Shown: positions 44,596 to 54,792, numbered from the stretch's first letter. The stretch: 64,000 nt of DNA from Bacillus carboniphilus (GCF_020524035.2 NZ_CP129013.1:1054001-1118000), one strand, 5' to 3'. Numbers and translations are program-made. Notes: generated from the sequence alone by a model not told the origin.

Positions 44596-44744
44596 AGAAA
44601 AGCGCAAGCACCCGTTTAGCAACGAAGGGGCTTGAGCACTCCGTATGAGATAAAGGAAACACGAAAAGCCGCAGGCTTCGATGTTGACTTATCATAAGGA
44701 GGAGGGCGAAAACTTACGAGTTGCTGGGCAATGGAGCTAGACAA
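44596..44744 (+). repeat. Dispersed modular hairpin repeat, basic 149-bp unit (copy A)
   Basis: This copy matches 58420-58568 with about 9 differences in 149 bases. Order on the plus strand: AGAAAAGCG, a stem arm AGCAAC (44618-44623), CGTATGAGATAAAGG, a small hairpin (AAGCC-GCA-GGCTT), GACTTATCA, then AACTTACGA and the other stem arm GTTGCT (44720-44725), ending GGAGCTAGACAA. It is intergenic, between the ftsZ terminator and the spoIIG promoter, and carries no open reading frame. Strand of action is unknown. Confidence 0.85.
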
Positions 44745-44828
44745 GAATTAAAACCGCAAGCTAAATAAGGACCTATTTATATACTTTCTTACTCTGAAAA
44801 AAACAATGAGAATTATTTTCCCATGCTA

Positions 44829-44865
44829 AAAACACCTCAGCCAACATGATTGGGTGAGGTGTTTT
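44829..44865 (-). terminator. Terminator of ftsZ
   Basis: Perfect 11-bp stem (AAAACACCTCA with TGAGGTGTTTT) ending in a U-run, 10 nt after the ftsZ stop. Confidence 0.9.
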
Positions 44866-44875
44866 GGTCGATTAC

Positions 44876-46006
44876 TTATTTTCTCTTATTTCGGTTTCTC
44901 AAGAAAGTTGGGATATCAAGCGTATCTTCTGCATTTTGAGAAGCTCTTGAAATCATTTCTTCAGAATCCTCTTCTTGTTGTTGATACTTCGCTTCTCTCT
45001 TAGGAGAAGAAGATCTATTTGGGATGGATCGACCGACTGACTTTGTGACTTCTGCTTCTACAAAACCAGTAGCGATGACTGTCACAACAATTTCATCTTT
45101 TAAATTTTCATTAATGACGGAACCGAAGATCATATTCACATCTTGATCAGATGCGGAGGCAACAATATCTGCTGCTTCCTGAACTTCAAATAAACTCAAG
45201 TTTGTTCCACCTGTGATATTCATAATGACACCTTGTGCACCATCAATAGCTGTCTCAAGAAGTGGACTTGAAATAGCCTTCTTAGCTGCTTCTTGTGCAC
45301 GATTTTCACCAGTAGCTACTCCAATACCCATTAAAGCGGATCCTTTATTAGACATAATCGTTTTAACATCTGCAAAATCCAAGTTGATTAGACCAGGAGT
45401 TGCAATGAGATCTGAAATCCCTTGAACACCTTGTCTAAGTACATTGTCAGCCTCACGAAAAGCTTCTAACATTGGTGTGTTTTTATCAACAATTTCTAAC
45501 AATCTATCATTCGGAATAACAATCAATGTATCTACCGCTTCTTTCATAGATGCAATTCCACCAGCAGCTTGGGTACTCGTTTACGACCTTCAAACGTAAA
45601 TGGTCTAGTAACTACTCCTACCGTTAATGCGCCAAGCTCTTTCGCTACTTCTGCAATAACTGGAGCAGCACCTGTTCCAGTACCACCACCCATTCCAGCA
45701 GTTACAAAGACCATATCTGAACCTTTTAATGCTTCTTCTAACTGTTCTTTACTCTCTTCTGCGGCTTTTTTTTCCTATTTCAGGATTTGCACCTGCACCT
45801 AGACCACGAGTTAATTTTGCACCAATCTGCATCTTAGTATCAGCTTTAGATAAATTAAGTGCTTGTGCATCTGTATTTACAGCAATAAAATCAACGCCTT
45901 GAACACCATGTTCAATCATTCGGTTTACAGCATTATTGCCTCCACCGCCAACTCCGATCACCTTTATTGTAGCTAGTCCTTCAACATTTGTATCAAATTC
46001 CAACAT
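44876..46006 (-). CDS. ftsZ: Cell division GTPase FtsZ, two frameshifts as sequenced
   Basis: FtsZ is the tubulin-like GTPase that forms the division ring. N-terminal part: [18 protein letters not shown]. The central part, with the tubulin signature [10 protein letters not shown], is in a different frame between 45574 and 45766. The C-terminal part (from about 45573 on) has [11 protein letters not shown], a variable linker and the tail [15 protein letters not shown] that binds FtsA/SepF. An extra base in the 8-base T run at 45766-45773 and a missing base near 45573-45575 (GTACCCAAG where GTAACCCAAG is expected) cancel each other; 376 residues result. ATG at 46006 after AGGAGG. Essential, so sequence error is the likely cause. 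Confidence 0.93.
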
Positions 46007-46050
46007 TCGAAATCCTCCTAATCCATCAAATGACTCCATTTCCGTTCTTA

Positions 46051-47343
46051 TTACTCAAAAAAGTAGCCAAAAAAATCTTTAAGCTTTCCACCAATTCGAT
46101 TGTCTTCTTTTTTTGGATTCCGCTTTACTTTTTGTTTTTTTGGTTGTTGGTTTGGGATATTGCCTGCATGTACTGCTTCTGCTTCAATCGGAGAGCCTAT
46201 CGTTCTTCCTTGTAATTTTGCATTTTTATAGGCAAACTGAATTAAGCCAACTCCTGTCATAAATTGCGGTTCTCTTATACCTATATAATCTGGAACTGCT
46301 ATCCGAACATTATTTCTAAAAACATCCTGTGCAAGCTCCAAGACACCTGGTATATTAACAGAACCTCCAGTTAATACAAACCCACCTGAAATATCCTTTA
46401 CTCCCATCCTTTTAAGTTCACGATGGACCATATCAAATATCTCTTCCAACCTTGCCTCTATTATATTTGATATTTCTTTCTGGTTAAACGATTGTAATTG
46501 ATCTGAACCAATCATGGAAACTTCGAATAACTCATCCTCTGAAGCATAGTGATAAAAGGCGTGTCCATGTTCTAATTTCACTCGTTCAGCATCTTCAGTC
46601 GATGTTTTTAATCCAATCGATATATCTTTTGTGATGTGTTCTCCACCAACTGGAATTACTCGAAAATCTTGTAGTAATCCATTTTCAAAAAAAGAAATGG
46701 TCGTAGAACCTCCTCCTACATCAATAAGAGCAACTCCTAAGTTTTTCTCATCCTTTGACAAAGCAACAGATCCTGTTGCTAAGGGTTGCAGGGCAATATC
46801 CGTAATTTCTAGGCCAGCCCTTTCAACACATCTAAGTAAATTATGTAAAATTGTTCTTGATCCAGAGATAATCGTCCCTTGCATTTCAAGCCTTACACCA
46901 AGCATCCCTCTAGGGTCTGTAATTTCATCTAATCCGTCTACAATAAATTGTTTAGGTATGACATCGATTATTTCTCTTTCAGGGGGTACTGATATTACTT
47001 GAGCCGCTTCAATCACCCTATGAACATCTTCATTTGAGATTTCTCGACTCTCACTTGATACAGCAACAACTCCATGACATTCTTGTAGTTGAACATGATT
47101 ACCTGTCACTCCAACAATTACTTTATTAATTGGGAAATTAATCATTCTTTCAGCTTGTTCGACCGTTTTTTTTATAGAATGAACCGTTTCATCTATATCA
47201 ACAATCGAACCTTTTTTTATTCCACTCGATCTGCAATTCCCCACACCAATAATATTTAAAGAATCTTTATTCATTTCACCAATAATCACTTTTACATTGG
47301 ATGTACCGATGTCAAGACTAACATAAATTTCATTGTTGTTCAT
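46051..47343 (-). CDS. ftsA: Cell division protein FtsA
   Basis: FtsA is the actin-like protein that tethers FtsZ to the membrane. Actin-fold motifs are [29 protein letters not shown] and [14 protein letters not shown]; the SHS2 (1C) domain lies at about residues 85-165; the C-terminal amphipathic helix is [15 protein letters not shown] chose the ATG at 47343 ([13 protein letters not shown]) after AAGGGGGTG; 430 residues. The stop is 44 nt from the ftsZ start. Confidence 0.96.
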   Translation of the reverse strand: MNNNEIYVSLDIGTSNVKVIIGEMNKDSLNIIGVGNCRSSGIKKGSIVDIDETVHSIKKTVEQAERMINFPINKVIVGVTGNHVQLQECHGVVAVSSESREISNEDVHRVIEAAQVISVPPEREIIDVIPKQFIVDGLDEITDPRGMLGVRLEMQGTIISGSRTILHNLLRCVERAGLEITDIALQPLATGSVALSKDEKNLGVALIDVGGGSTTISFFENGLLQDFRVIPVGGEHITKDISIGLKTSTEDAERVKLEHGHAFYHYASEDELFEVSMIGSDQLQSFNQKEISNIIEARLEEIFDMVHRELKRMGVKDISGGFVLTGGSVNIPGVLELAQDVFRNNVRIAVPDYIGIREPQFMTGVGLIQFAYKNAKLQGRTIGSPIEAEAVHAGNIPNQQPKKQKVKRNPKKEDNRIGGKLKDFFGYFFE

Positions 47344-47478
47344 TCTATGGCACCCCCTTAAATTCATTTTACCAACAATTATGTTAATCAAATCAAGAAC
47401 TATATTTGAGATGGCTACTTCAAAATTGTTTCTTTATGTTATTTGTTATTTGAACACTTACTATCAGTAAATTCAACA

Positions 47479-47508
47479 AATATATAATATTCCCTTTTAA
47501 ATTCTCAA
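47479..47508 (-). promoter_or_regulatory. Candidate sigma-A promoter for ftsA-ftsZ
   Basis: -35 TTGAGA (47508-47503, overlapping the sbp stop), 18-bp spacer and -10 TATATT (47484-47479), about 135 nt before ftsA. Agrees with the presence of promoters just before ftsA in Bacillus. Confidence 0.5.
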
Positions 47509-47873
47509 CTTTTTTTTGCATTTTTTCTTATTAATTGCCATTTTGAAATGAGCATTCTTCTTATTACTGCTATGTTTCGAAAAAGCCTCATTCCAAAAGC
47601 AAACACTGCTACTAAATACAAGTCTACACCAAGATGTACGCCTAGAAAAGCTAAACTTATTGCCAATAGCATATTGAATAAGAAGCCCGTTATAAAAATG
47701 ATTTCATCATAAATATTTTGCAAATATGCACGAACTCCACCAAACAGAGAATCTAGACATGCAAGAATAGCAATTAACAAATAGTTAGAGTACTCGGAGG
47801 GTAACTGGATATCCGTTATTAATCCTAGAGCAATCCCAATCATTAATCCTACGATGGGTAATATCCAAACCAT
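47505..47873 (-). CDS. sbp: Small basic membrane protein Sbp (DUF1290)
   Basis: A 122-residue membrane protein with four hydrophobic segments and a basic C-terminus (RRMLISKWQLIRKNAKK). Family segments include MVWILPIVGLMIGIALGL and ACLDSLFGGVRAYLQ. Function is unknown; it is always found next to ylxX and ftsA in Bacillus. The ATG at 47873 shares a base with the ylxX stop (TGATG). Confidence 0.9.
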   Translation of the reverse strand: MVWILPIVGLMIGIALGLITDIQLPSEYSNYLLIAILACLDSLFGGVRAYLQNIYDEIIFITGFLFNMLLAISLAFLGVHLGVDLYLVAVFAFGMRLFRNIAVIRRMLISKWQLIRKNAKKS

Positions 47874-48595
47874 CAACTTTCCCCCCCTTCAGAAAGAGGC
47901 GATAAGTATTTGACAGTAATTGGTTCATCATACGCAGGGATCATGATTTGCTCGATTGGTTCAGTAATTTCAATTGATAGATTATCAACGGCAAAATCCT
48001 CCTCAATAGTCGAAGCTAAAAACCTATTAGAAAGTTTTTCAACATCATCCGTCAAAATGTTTATCTGAATTGGAAAGGAATTGAGACCATATCCATCTAA
48101 TTTCGTTACGCCATTTATATCCCTTATAACAGTAGAATTGACAACTCTTCTATTATTAACGGCGATTTCTTCAGCACCAAAAGAATTCAACTCATTAATT
48201 AACTTTTGCATGATTTCCGGAGAAACGTAACTTACTTGCATTCCTAATTGTTCATTGAACAACGAATCGATGGTAACTTTAACCCCTTCCCCTTCGACTT
48301 GAGTAAGACCTGCTTCAACCTTTAGCTGTTCTAGAGTTTCCTTTAGCGCTTTTTCAGGGCTATCATTCATTTGCGTTTCATAATTCGCAATAAGTTGTTC
48401 ATACTTATAAATATCTTGTTCAAGAGTTCGACTTCTCTCTTGTTCTTTCAATAAGTCCTCTCGTAATTGCCAAATATTCCTTGTATCTCTAATCTCAGGT
48501 TGATTTACAGAATAAAATTGGACAACGAATAAGAATCCAACGACTGTTGATAATAAAGAGAAAGTTATCAATTTTCTGATCTTCGCACGTTCCAA
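47873..48595 (-). CDS. ylxX: DUF881-family protein YlxX
   Basis: A 240-residue DUF881 protein: N-terminal membrane anchor (about residues 9-27), a coiled coil (about 40-85) and an extracytoplasmic domain with GEGVKVTIDS, NELNSFGAEEIAVNNRRVV and ITKLDG-like sequence. It is a paralogue of the neighbouring YlxW. Molecular function is unknown, although the position inside the dcw cluster suggests a link to division. Probable TTG start. Confidence 0.88.
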   Translation of the reverse strand: MERAKIRKLITFSLLSTVVGFLFVVQFYSVNQPEIRDTRNIWQLREDLLKEQERSRTLEQDIYKYEQLIANYETQMNDSPEKALKETLEQLKVEAGLTQVEGEGVKVTIDSLFNEQLGMQVSYVSPEIMQKLINELNSFGAEEIAVNNRRVVNSTVIRDINGVTKLDGYGLNSFPIQINILTDDVEKLSNRFLASTIEEDFAVDNLSIEITEPIEQIMIPAYDEPITVKYLSPLSEGGES

Positions 48596-48611
48596 AACAC
48601 ATCACATCTCA

Positions 48612-49310
48612 TCAATTTCTATTTTCCACTGGATTCATATGTACTTCTTTCACTTGTTCAACTTTAACAGCAATATTGTCATAAGTAAGTTGATCTACAA
48701 CTCCCCCCGATATTTCCAATGCTGCATCTAAGGTTTCTACATCTCCAATTGCAGATATAGTAAAAGGGGCTGAATATTGATTCCCATCTATCGTAACTAC
48801 GGGTCCATTGCAAAATAAATAAGAATCATGAACAATTCTTTGACCGTTTACAGACACCGCATTTGCACCTGAAATGATTAATTCATTGATCACTTGAAAA
48901 ATATGACCTTCATGTACAATGTAGTTATTAACATTATCTCCTTCGGGAATGTATGAAGAATCTTCTAAAGTTACTTTCACACCTTGGCCTGTAACAGCGA
49001 TATCTCCTAAATACATACGATATCGTTCCACCTCTTCAACAAGGTTATAATATAGCTTCTCTTCATCCTTTAACGTATCTTCAATATCTTTTACTTCTTT
49101 TTGTTTTTCAATTAACTCCTTTTCTAGCTCCTTATTTTTTTTCTCTTGTTTTATTAAAAGCTCCCTTTCCTCATACTCTTTTTGCCATTGCTCATTTTTC
49201 AACTCATCAATTGGTTGCTCCTCTTTCATAGACTGATAAGAAAATGAAACGACAAATCCAAATACAAGAAAAGAAAACGACAATGCCACGAAAGTTCTAT
49301 TACGTTTCAC
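48612..49310 (-). CDS. ylxW: DUF881-family protein YlxW
   Basis: A 232-residue paralogue of YlxX with an N-terminal membrane helix (TFVALSFSFLVFGFVVSF), a long charged coiled coil (about residues 30-100) and the DUF881 domain (GQGVKVTLED, INELIISGANAVSVNGQRIV). The GTG at 49310 is preceded by GGAGGG and overlaps the divIB stop by 11 nt; an open frame extends to 49346. Function unknown. Confidence 0.88.
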   Translation of the reverse strand: MKRNRTFVALSFSFLVFGFVVSFSYQSMKEEQPIDELKNEQWQKEYEERELLIKQEKKNKELEKELIEKQKEVKDIEDTLKDEEKLYYNLVEEVERYRMYLGDIAVTGQGVKVTLEDSSYIPEGDNVNNYIVHEGHIFQVINELIISGANAVSVNGQRIVHDSYLFCNGPVVTIDGNQYSAPFTISAIGDVETLDAALEISGGVVDQLTYDNIAVKVEQVKEVHMNPVENRN

Positions 49311-50100
49311 CGTCACCCTCCTCTTGATTATCAAGATCAATTTCATTTCCTCGATCTAGAGGGGTGTATATCTGGCCTACCTGTAGATCAATAACTCCTG
49401 GTTGCAAATAGCCCTTCTCATCCACGATTTGCTGTAGAAATAAAGGATATGCAATCATTTGGGAGGAAAGATCACGGACATAGACTTTCACTTCTATCTG
49501 CTCATTCATATATATAGATATAAAGTTCGGGTCTTTATCCGAGAAACTAATTTCAGACATAGAATTACGTACACTTATAGGGGTTTTTATTAATTGACTT
49601 GCTAGTTCTTGTAATTGCTCATTACTTGTCCACTTTTGTACGATTGGCCCATTTTTAGTTTGAGATTGTTGTTCACTAAGCAATTGACCATTCTCTAATA
49701 TCGGCCATTTTTCATTATCTTTTACTACAAATCCTACAACTTGATATTCATCTATTTGGATTTCCACAGTATGGAGAAGTTTTTTTGTAGCGGTCACCTT
49801 TTTTATAACCTCAAGTCTACTTATATCATTTTCAATGGTAGCCTCTTTTAAATTCCAAAAACCTGATTGATTAATATGTATATTACTTGTTTCTAGGATC
49901 GTTTCCTGATCAATCATATCATTTCCACTTATAATCACTTCCCCAACCTTGCTAAAGGGGGAATTTAAATAAATAATAGCTATCAGAAGTAGAAAGAAAA
50001 CGGATAAAAAAGCAATAAACCGTCTATTGGCTTTTTGTTTTCGTTGTTGTTTAAGTTTCGGGAGACGATCCTCTAACAAAATTACTTTTTCTTTTTCCAA
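49300..50100 (-). CDS. divIB: Cell division protein DivIB (FtsQ)
   Basis: DivIB is a bitopic divisome protein that works with FtsL and DivIC to control septal peptidoglycan synthesis. A basic cytoplasmic tail (residues 1-27), one transmembrane helix (about 28-46), a POTRA domain (FSKVGEVIISGNDMIDQETIL) and the FtsQ beta domain are present. 266 residues, TTG start. A stable hairpin lies between murB and this gene. Confidence 0.92.
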   Translation of the reverse strand: MEKEKVILLEDRLPKLKQQRKQKANRRFIAFLSVFFLLLIAIIYLNSPFSKVGEVIISGNDMIDQETILETSNIHINQSGFWNLKEATIENDISRLEVIKKVTATKKLLHTVEIQIDEYQVVGFVVKDNEKWPILENGQLLSEQQSQTKNGPIVQKWTSNEQLQELASQLIKTPISVRNSMSEISFSDKDPNFISIYMNEQIEVKVYVRDLSSQMIAYPLFLQQIVDEKGYLQPGVIDLQVGQIYTPLDRGNEIDLDNQEEGDGET

Positions 50101-50133
50101 TTTTCACCAATCCTCATTTTAAAGAAACAAATC

Positions 50134-50182
50134 GGCTGACTCCTATAATTTCCAAGAGCAACCGCCCTGATCCGAGTCAGCC
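50134..50182 (-). repeat. Long inverted repeat in the murB-divIB gap
   Basis: Perfect 9-bp arms GGCTGACTC/GAGTCAGCC enclose 31 nt that contain a second short stem (GGGC-GGTT-GCTC on the minus strand). It lies in the 132-bp gap, downstream of TATAAT-like sequences and 34 nt before divIB. No U-run follows on the minus strand, so it is not a standard terminator; a leader structure of divIB is possible. Confidence 0.55.
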
Positions 50183-50232
50183 TATTATATAGGTCATTAT
50201 ATCACAAGATAGGTAAAAAAAGGGGAGGATAT

Positions 50233-51147
50233 TCAGGATTTCCTCCTTACAATTTCCACCTCTGTTTCCATGCTAATGTTGTATTTATCCTTAACTACTT
50301 GTTTAATGTATTCGATAAGGTCTATTACATCTTTAAATGTTGCATTTCCCGTATTAACGATAAAATTTGCGTGCATTTCAGAAACCATGGCACCACCCAT
50401 TTTCAATCCTTTTAAACCAGCTTTTTCAATTAATTGACCAGCAAAGTAAGGAAGTGGATTTCTGAATATACTTCCGGCACAAGGTAAATTCCAAGGCTGT
50501 GTTTCTTTTCGATAATCCTTGTTCTTTTGCATATCCGACTTAATCTTTGTTACTTCCCCTTTTTCTAATTGGAAAACTGCTTGTATACATATTCCAGGTT
50601 TCTTCTGTTGTAGGATCGATGTTCGATACGAAAATTCCATTTCCTCATTGGTTAACCATTCTATTGAGCCATCCTCAAATAAAATTTGAGACTTGACTAA
50701 AATATTAGATATATCAGAGCCATGCGCTCCTGCGTTCATATAAACAGCTCCACCTACTGAGCCCGGTATCCCACTGGCAAATTCTAAACCTGAATATCCT
50801 TTTCGACTGAGGAGTGTTGACAAAGTAATGATAGAGAAACCACCACCAACTGTAACAATCCCTTCTTCTGAAAGCTTTAAGTGATCAATGCCATTTGAAA
50901 GTTTAATCACAACACCCTCTATTCCCAGATCGTCTACTAGTAAATTCGATCCTCTACCAATTACCCTCCACTTAATGTTGTACTTATGTAGTATTTTCAT
51001 CATAATTGGAAAAGAATCAACATTCACAGGCTCGATAAATAAGTCTGCAGGACCTCCAATTTTCATAGTTGTATGCTGACTCATAGGCTCATTTACTAAA
51101 AGGTTGCCTATATTAGCTTCACGAAGTTCATTCAATAATTCTTTCAT
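50233..51147 (-). CDS. murB: UDP-N-acetylenolpyruvoylglucosamine reductase MurB
   Basis: MurB reduces UDP-GlcNAc-enolpyruvate to UDP-MurNAc with NADPH and FAD. FAD-binding segments [10 protein letters not shown] and [19 protein letters not shown], the catalytic serine in [10 protein letters not shown] and the C-terminal [16 protein letters not shown] are seen. I chose the ATG at 51147 ([14 protein letters not shown]) after GGAGGTC; 304 residues. It directly follows spoVE, whereas murG normally lies between them. Confidence 0.96.
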   Translation of the reverse strand: MKELLNELREANIGNLLVNEPMSQHTTMKIGGPADLFIEPVNVDSFPIMMKILHKYNIKWRVIGRGSNLLVDDLGIEGVVIKLSNGIDHLKLSEEGIVTVGGGFSIITLSTLLSRKGYSGLEFASGIPGSVGGAVYMNAGAHGSDISNILVKSQILFEDGSIEWLTNEEMEFSYRTSILQQKKPGICIQAVFQLEKGEVTKIKSDMQKNKDYRKETQPWNLPCAGSIFRNPLPYFAGQLIEKAGLKGLKMGGAMVSEMHANFIVNTGNATFKDVIDLIEYIKQVVKDKYNISMETEVEIVRRKS

Positions 51148-51186
51148 AATGACCTCCAAATAAAGACAGAGTTTACACTTGCACAT

Positions 51187-52287
51187 TTAAAAACGAGAAT
51201 ATCGACTAACATTGAGTAAAACACCGACAGCCATCAGCATTAATGTTAGAGAAGAGCCGCCATAACTTAAAAAAGGAAGCGTTATACCAGTAACAGGCAT
51301 TAAACCCGTTACCACTCCTATATTGATCATAACTTGAATAGCAATCATTGCAATAATGCCAACTGCAATAAAGGTTCCATATAAATCTGGAGCTCCGAGG
51401 GCAATGCGAATGCCTCTCCAAAGCAATATACTAAACAATAAAATGACAAACGTCCCACCAATAAATCCAAGCTCTTCTGCTAAAATCGCGAAGATAAAAT
51501 CTGTTTGCGGTTCAGGTAAATAAAAAAACTTTTGTCTACTTTGTCCAAGACCAAGACCAAGTAAACCACCCGGACCGATCGCATAAAGAGATTGAATGAT
51601 TTGGAATCCGGTATTTAATGGATCCTCCCATGGATCAAGAAATGAGGTAATTCTCTTCATTCGATATGGAGCAGAAATAACCAGACCAATAAACCCAATG
51701 ATCCCACAAACACCAAGGAACATAAAATGACTTAATCTCGCTCCTGAAACGAAGATCATCGTTACACAAGTTCCTACCATGACCGTTCCTGTCCCTAAAT
51801 CTGGTTGTAGCATGATCATAGCAAATGCTAAGAATACAAAAGACAAAGCTGGGGTTAAACCTTTTTTAAAAGACGTTATTTTCTTTTGATTCTCAGATAA
51901 ATATTTTGCTAAAAAGGCAATCATCGCCAGCTTCATAAATTCAGAAGGTTGAATTGAAAAAGCACCAACTCCGATCCAACTTCTCGAACCGTTCCTTTCC
52001 ATCCCGATTCCAGGGATTAAAACAAGAATAAGTAATAAAAAACAGACTAAAATAAGGGCGGTTGACCAAGATCTCCATGTCCAATAATCAACATTCATGA
52101 TGAAGAACATAGCAATTACCCCTACGCTCGCAAATAAAAGTTGCCTTTTAAAGAAATAAAAGCTATCGTCAAAATTAAAGTCAGCCCAAACTGCACTAGC
52201 ACTGTACACCATGATAAGACCAACAGTTAATAATAATAATGTAATAATAATCAATAAAAAATCTGGTGTTGATTTTTTAATGTTCAA
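51187..52287 (-). CDS. spoVE: SEDS-family peptidoglycan glycosyltransferase SpoVE (FtsW-like)
   Basis: SpoVE polymerises glycan strands of the spore cortex with SpoVD. Ten hydrophobic segments; SEDS landmarks IMVYSASAVWA, SIQPSEFMKL, MLQPDLGTG (catalytic aspartate), YAIGPGGLLGLGLGQSRQKFFYLPEPQTDFIFAILAEE, and LPFLSYGGSSL. A TTG at 52287 (MNIKKSTPDFLLI) preceded by GGGGTG gives 366 residues. The position in the dcw cluster identifies SpoVE rather than vegetative FtsW. Confidence 0.93.
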   Translation of the reverse strand: MNIKKSTPDFLLIIITLLLLTVGLIMVYSASAVWADFNFDDSFYFFKRQLLFASVGVIAMFFIMNVDYWTWRSWSTALILVCFLLLILVLIPGIGMERNGSRSWIGVGAFSIQPSEFMKLAMIAFLAKYLSENQKKITSFKKGLTPALSFVFLAFAMIMLQPDLGTGTVMVGTCVTMIFVSGARLSHFMFLGVCGIIGFIGLVISAPYRMKRITSFLDPWEDPLNTGFQIIQSLYAIGPGGLLGLGLGQSRQKFFYLPEPQTDFIFAILAEELGFIGGTFVILLFSILLWRGIRIALGAPDLYGTFIAVGIIAMIAIQVMINIGVVTGLMPVTGITLPFLSYGGSSLTLMLMAVGVLLNVSRYSRF

Positions 52288-52363
52288 GTGATACACCCCA
52301 TACCAAGTATTAGAGGCACACTATTTATATTGTAAAAATTGAGTATCCACTATGTACAAGCCT

Positions 52364-53713
52364 CTATTTTAGCTTATGCACAGCATTGATGAACATGTCT
52401 CCTCTTTCTTCAAAAGTTTTGAATTGATCCCAACTAGCACAAGCAGGGGATAAAAGGATGATGTCACCAGACTCTGAATTGGAGTATGCTTCTACTACAG
52501 CCTCTTCCACATTATCGACACGTTTAACCACTTGTATTCCAGACTCATTTGCCACACGCTCAATTTTCTCAGCGGACTCACCAAATGTAATGACCACTTT
52601 CACATGATTAAAATACTTCTTTAGTTCATCAAATTCATTTCCTCTGTCAAGACCTCCTGCTAGAAGGATCGTTGGTTCTTGAAAAGACTTTAATGCTTTA
52701 GAAGTAGCTAAAATATTCGTTGCTTTAGAATCGTTATAAAAGCGACGTCCATTGATCTCATTAACAAATTGCAACCGGTGCTTGACCCCCTCAAAAGAAG
52801 CAAGAACCTTTTGAATTGCCCTATTGGAAACGCCCTTCGTTTTAACTGCAGCTATCGCAGCCAAAATATTTTCCAAGCTATGTTCACCAGGTAAGATAAT
52901 ATCTTTTAAACAAACCACTTGTTCTTTTTGATAATAAATCGAACCATCCTCCACATACAAATCTGATAGCTGGTCATCCTTTGTTGTAAAAAAAGATTTT
53001 TTGTCCACTACTAGCTGCGATTAAATTGGTAACTGCTTGATCATTTTTATTACCAATAGAAATGTCATCTTCTGTTTGATTTAAGAATATCTTTTGCTTA
53101 GCACGTTCATAGTTTTTTCGAGTATGATGATAGTCTAAATGAGCATCAAAAATATTTAATAAAACAGCCACTTTTGGTTTAAAAGTGCTTGTTCCTTCCA
53201 GTTGAAAAGAAGATAACTCCATAACTAAAATATTGTTATCTGTTGCTTTCTGTGCTACTTCACAAGCAACGAGTCCAATATTTCCAGCCATTAGAGGCTC
53301 CTTCCCATCTTCTTTTAACATTTCATATATGAGTGTCGTAGTAGTTGTCTTCCCGTTTGATCCAGTAATAGCAATAATCTCTGCATCGCATATTTGATAA
53401 GCAAGTTCTACTTCCGTAAAGATAGGTATGTTTTTAGCTAGCGCTTGTTCAATTACTGGATTTGAATAAGGAATACCTGGATTCTTGACAACCACTTCAA
53501 TTTGTTCATCCTGAATGATATTTTCGGGGTGACTACCACATATCACCTTTATTCCTATCTTCTTTAATTCAATGGCATGTTCATTTCTGCTGCTGAATCA
53601 TTTACAACTACATCTGCACCTAGCTTATGTAATAATTTCGCTGCTGCTAATCCACTTTTTGCAAGACCTAATACGAGTACTTTTTTCTGACTATATTTTT
53701 CTATATGCTTCAA
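52364..53713 (-). CDS. murD: UDP-N-acetylmuramoylalanine-D-glutamate ligase MurD, two frameshifts as sequenced
   Basis: MurD adds D-glutamate to UDP-MurNAc-L-Ala. The N-terminal Rossmann part ([18 protein letters not shown]) is read from a TTG at 53713; the ATP-binding part has [12 protein letters not shown] and ELSSFQLEG; the C-terminal part has [10 protein letters not shown] and [13 protein letters not shown] base is missing at 53584-53586 (A4 reduced to A3) and one is extra in the 7-base run at 52988-52994. They cancel in length, giving 449 residues. Essential; indel error is the likely cause. Confidence 0.92.
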
Positions 53714-54688
53714 TTACAACCACACCTCAATATAAATTCCACACATCGCAAGTAACAATCCAGCTATCCAAAACGTCACGACAACTCTCCACTCGGACCA
53801 CCCTATCAGCTCATAATGATGGTGCAGCGGACTCATTTTAAACACTCTTTTTCCTGTTGTTTTAAAAGAAATCACTTGAATAATAACCGATAACGTTTCT
53901 GCAACAAATACGCCACCAACGATAATTAATAAAAGTTCAAGTTTAGTAAGAATAGCAACTGCAACAATAGAGCCCCCTAATGCTAACGAACCAGTATCAC
54001 CCATGAACACTTTTGCTGGGTGGGCGTTAAAGACTAAAAATCCTAACACTGCGCCTACAACAGCAACAGAAAAGATCGCTACATCATATTGGGACCCGTT
54101 CCATGCTAAAACAGCAAAAGCTCCAAAAGCAATTGCTGGCGTTCCTGATAACAAACCATCTAAACCATCAGTTAAATTAACAGCATTCGATCCACCTACA
54201 AGCATAAGAATAACAATAAACATATAAAATACTCCTGTATCAAAGCTAAAATCAGTTCCTGGTATATGTATCAAGGTAGATCCTTCCATCGAACGATAGA
54301 CAATATAGAAAATAACCGCAATGATTATTTGTCCAATCAGTTTTTGCCTTGATGTCAATCCTAGATTACGTTTCATAATGACTTTAATATAATCATCTAA
54401 AAAGCCTAGCAAACCATAACCAAGTAACACAAATAACAGTAAAAACATTTCCAACTCTGGTTGAAAAAAGGTATAAGTCATGATTAAAGTTGCAAAAAAT
54501 ATCGCAATAATAAACACAATTCCCCCCATGGTTGGGGTACCTGTTTTTGCTTGATGAGATTTGGGACCTTCATCACGTATACTTTGACCAAATTTTAACC
54601 TTCTTAAAAAAGGAATAAAAAAGGGCAGGAGGAGAACAGTGACGAGAAAACTTACTAAAATAGTAAATAAGATCACTTGTTGTAGCAT
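53714..54688 (-). CDS. mraY: Phospho-N-acetylmuramoyl-pentapeptide transferase MraY
   Basis: MraY transfers phospho-MurNAc-pentapeptide to undecaprenyl phosphate, making lipid I. Ten transmembrane segments are expected. Catalytic landmarks are [20 protein letters not shown] (Asp pair), [26 protein letters not shown] and [18 protein letters not shown]. 324 residues, normal. The stop is 1 nt from the murD start. Confidence 0.97.
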   Translation of the reverse strand: MLQQVILFTILVSFLVTVLLLPFFIPFLRRLKFGQSIRDEGPKSHQAKTGTPTMGGIVFIIAIFFATLIMTYTFFQPELEMFLLLFVLLGYGLLGFLDDYIKVIMKRNLGLTSRQKLIGQIIIAVIFYIVYRSMEGSTLIHIPGTDFSFDTGVFYMFIVILMLVGGSNAVNLTDGLDGLLSGTPAIAFGAFAVLAWNGSQYDVAIFSVAVVGAVLGFLVFNAHPAKVFMGDTGSLALGGSIVAVAILTKLELLLIIVGGVFVAETLSVIIQVISFKTTGKRVFKMSPLHHHYELIGWSEWRVVVTFWIAGLLLAMCGIYIEVWL

Positions 54689-54792
54689 CCATTATACCCT
54701 CCTATCTTTATAAAAATATGACATGTTGCTCTATAAAACTCCATTATTGTATCCACTCTTCCTTGCTAAATTTTCATCTATTCGAACGGGTT

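Noticed and set aside
45573-45773. Programmed frameshifting in ftsZ (and priA, murD)
   Set aside because: No slippery heptamer with a downstream structure is common to the sites, two opposite shifts would be needed in ftsZ, and relatives encode these genes in one frame.
46631-47002. 123-codon open frame on the plus strand inside ftsA
   Set aside because: Antisense shadow of a highly conserved gene with no independent support.
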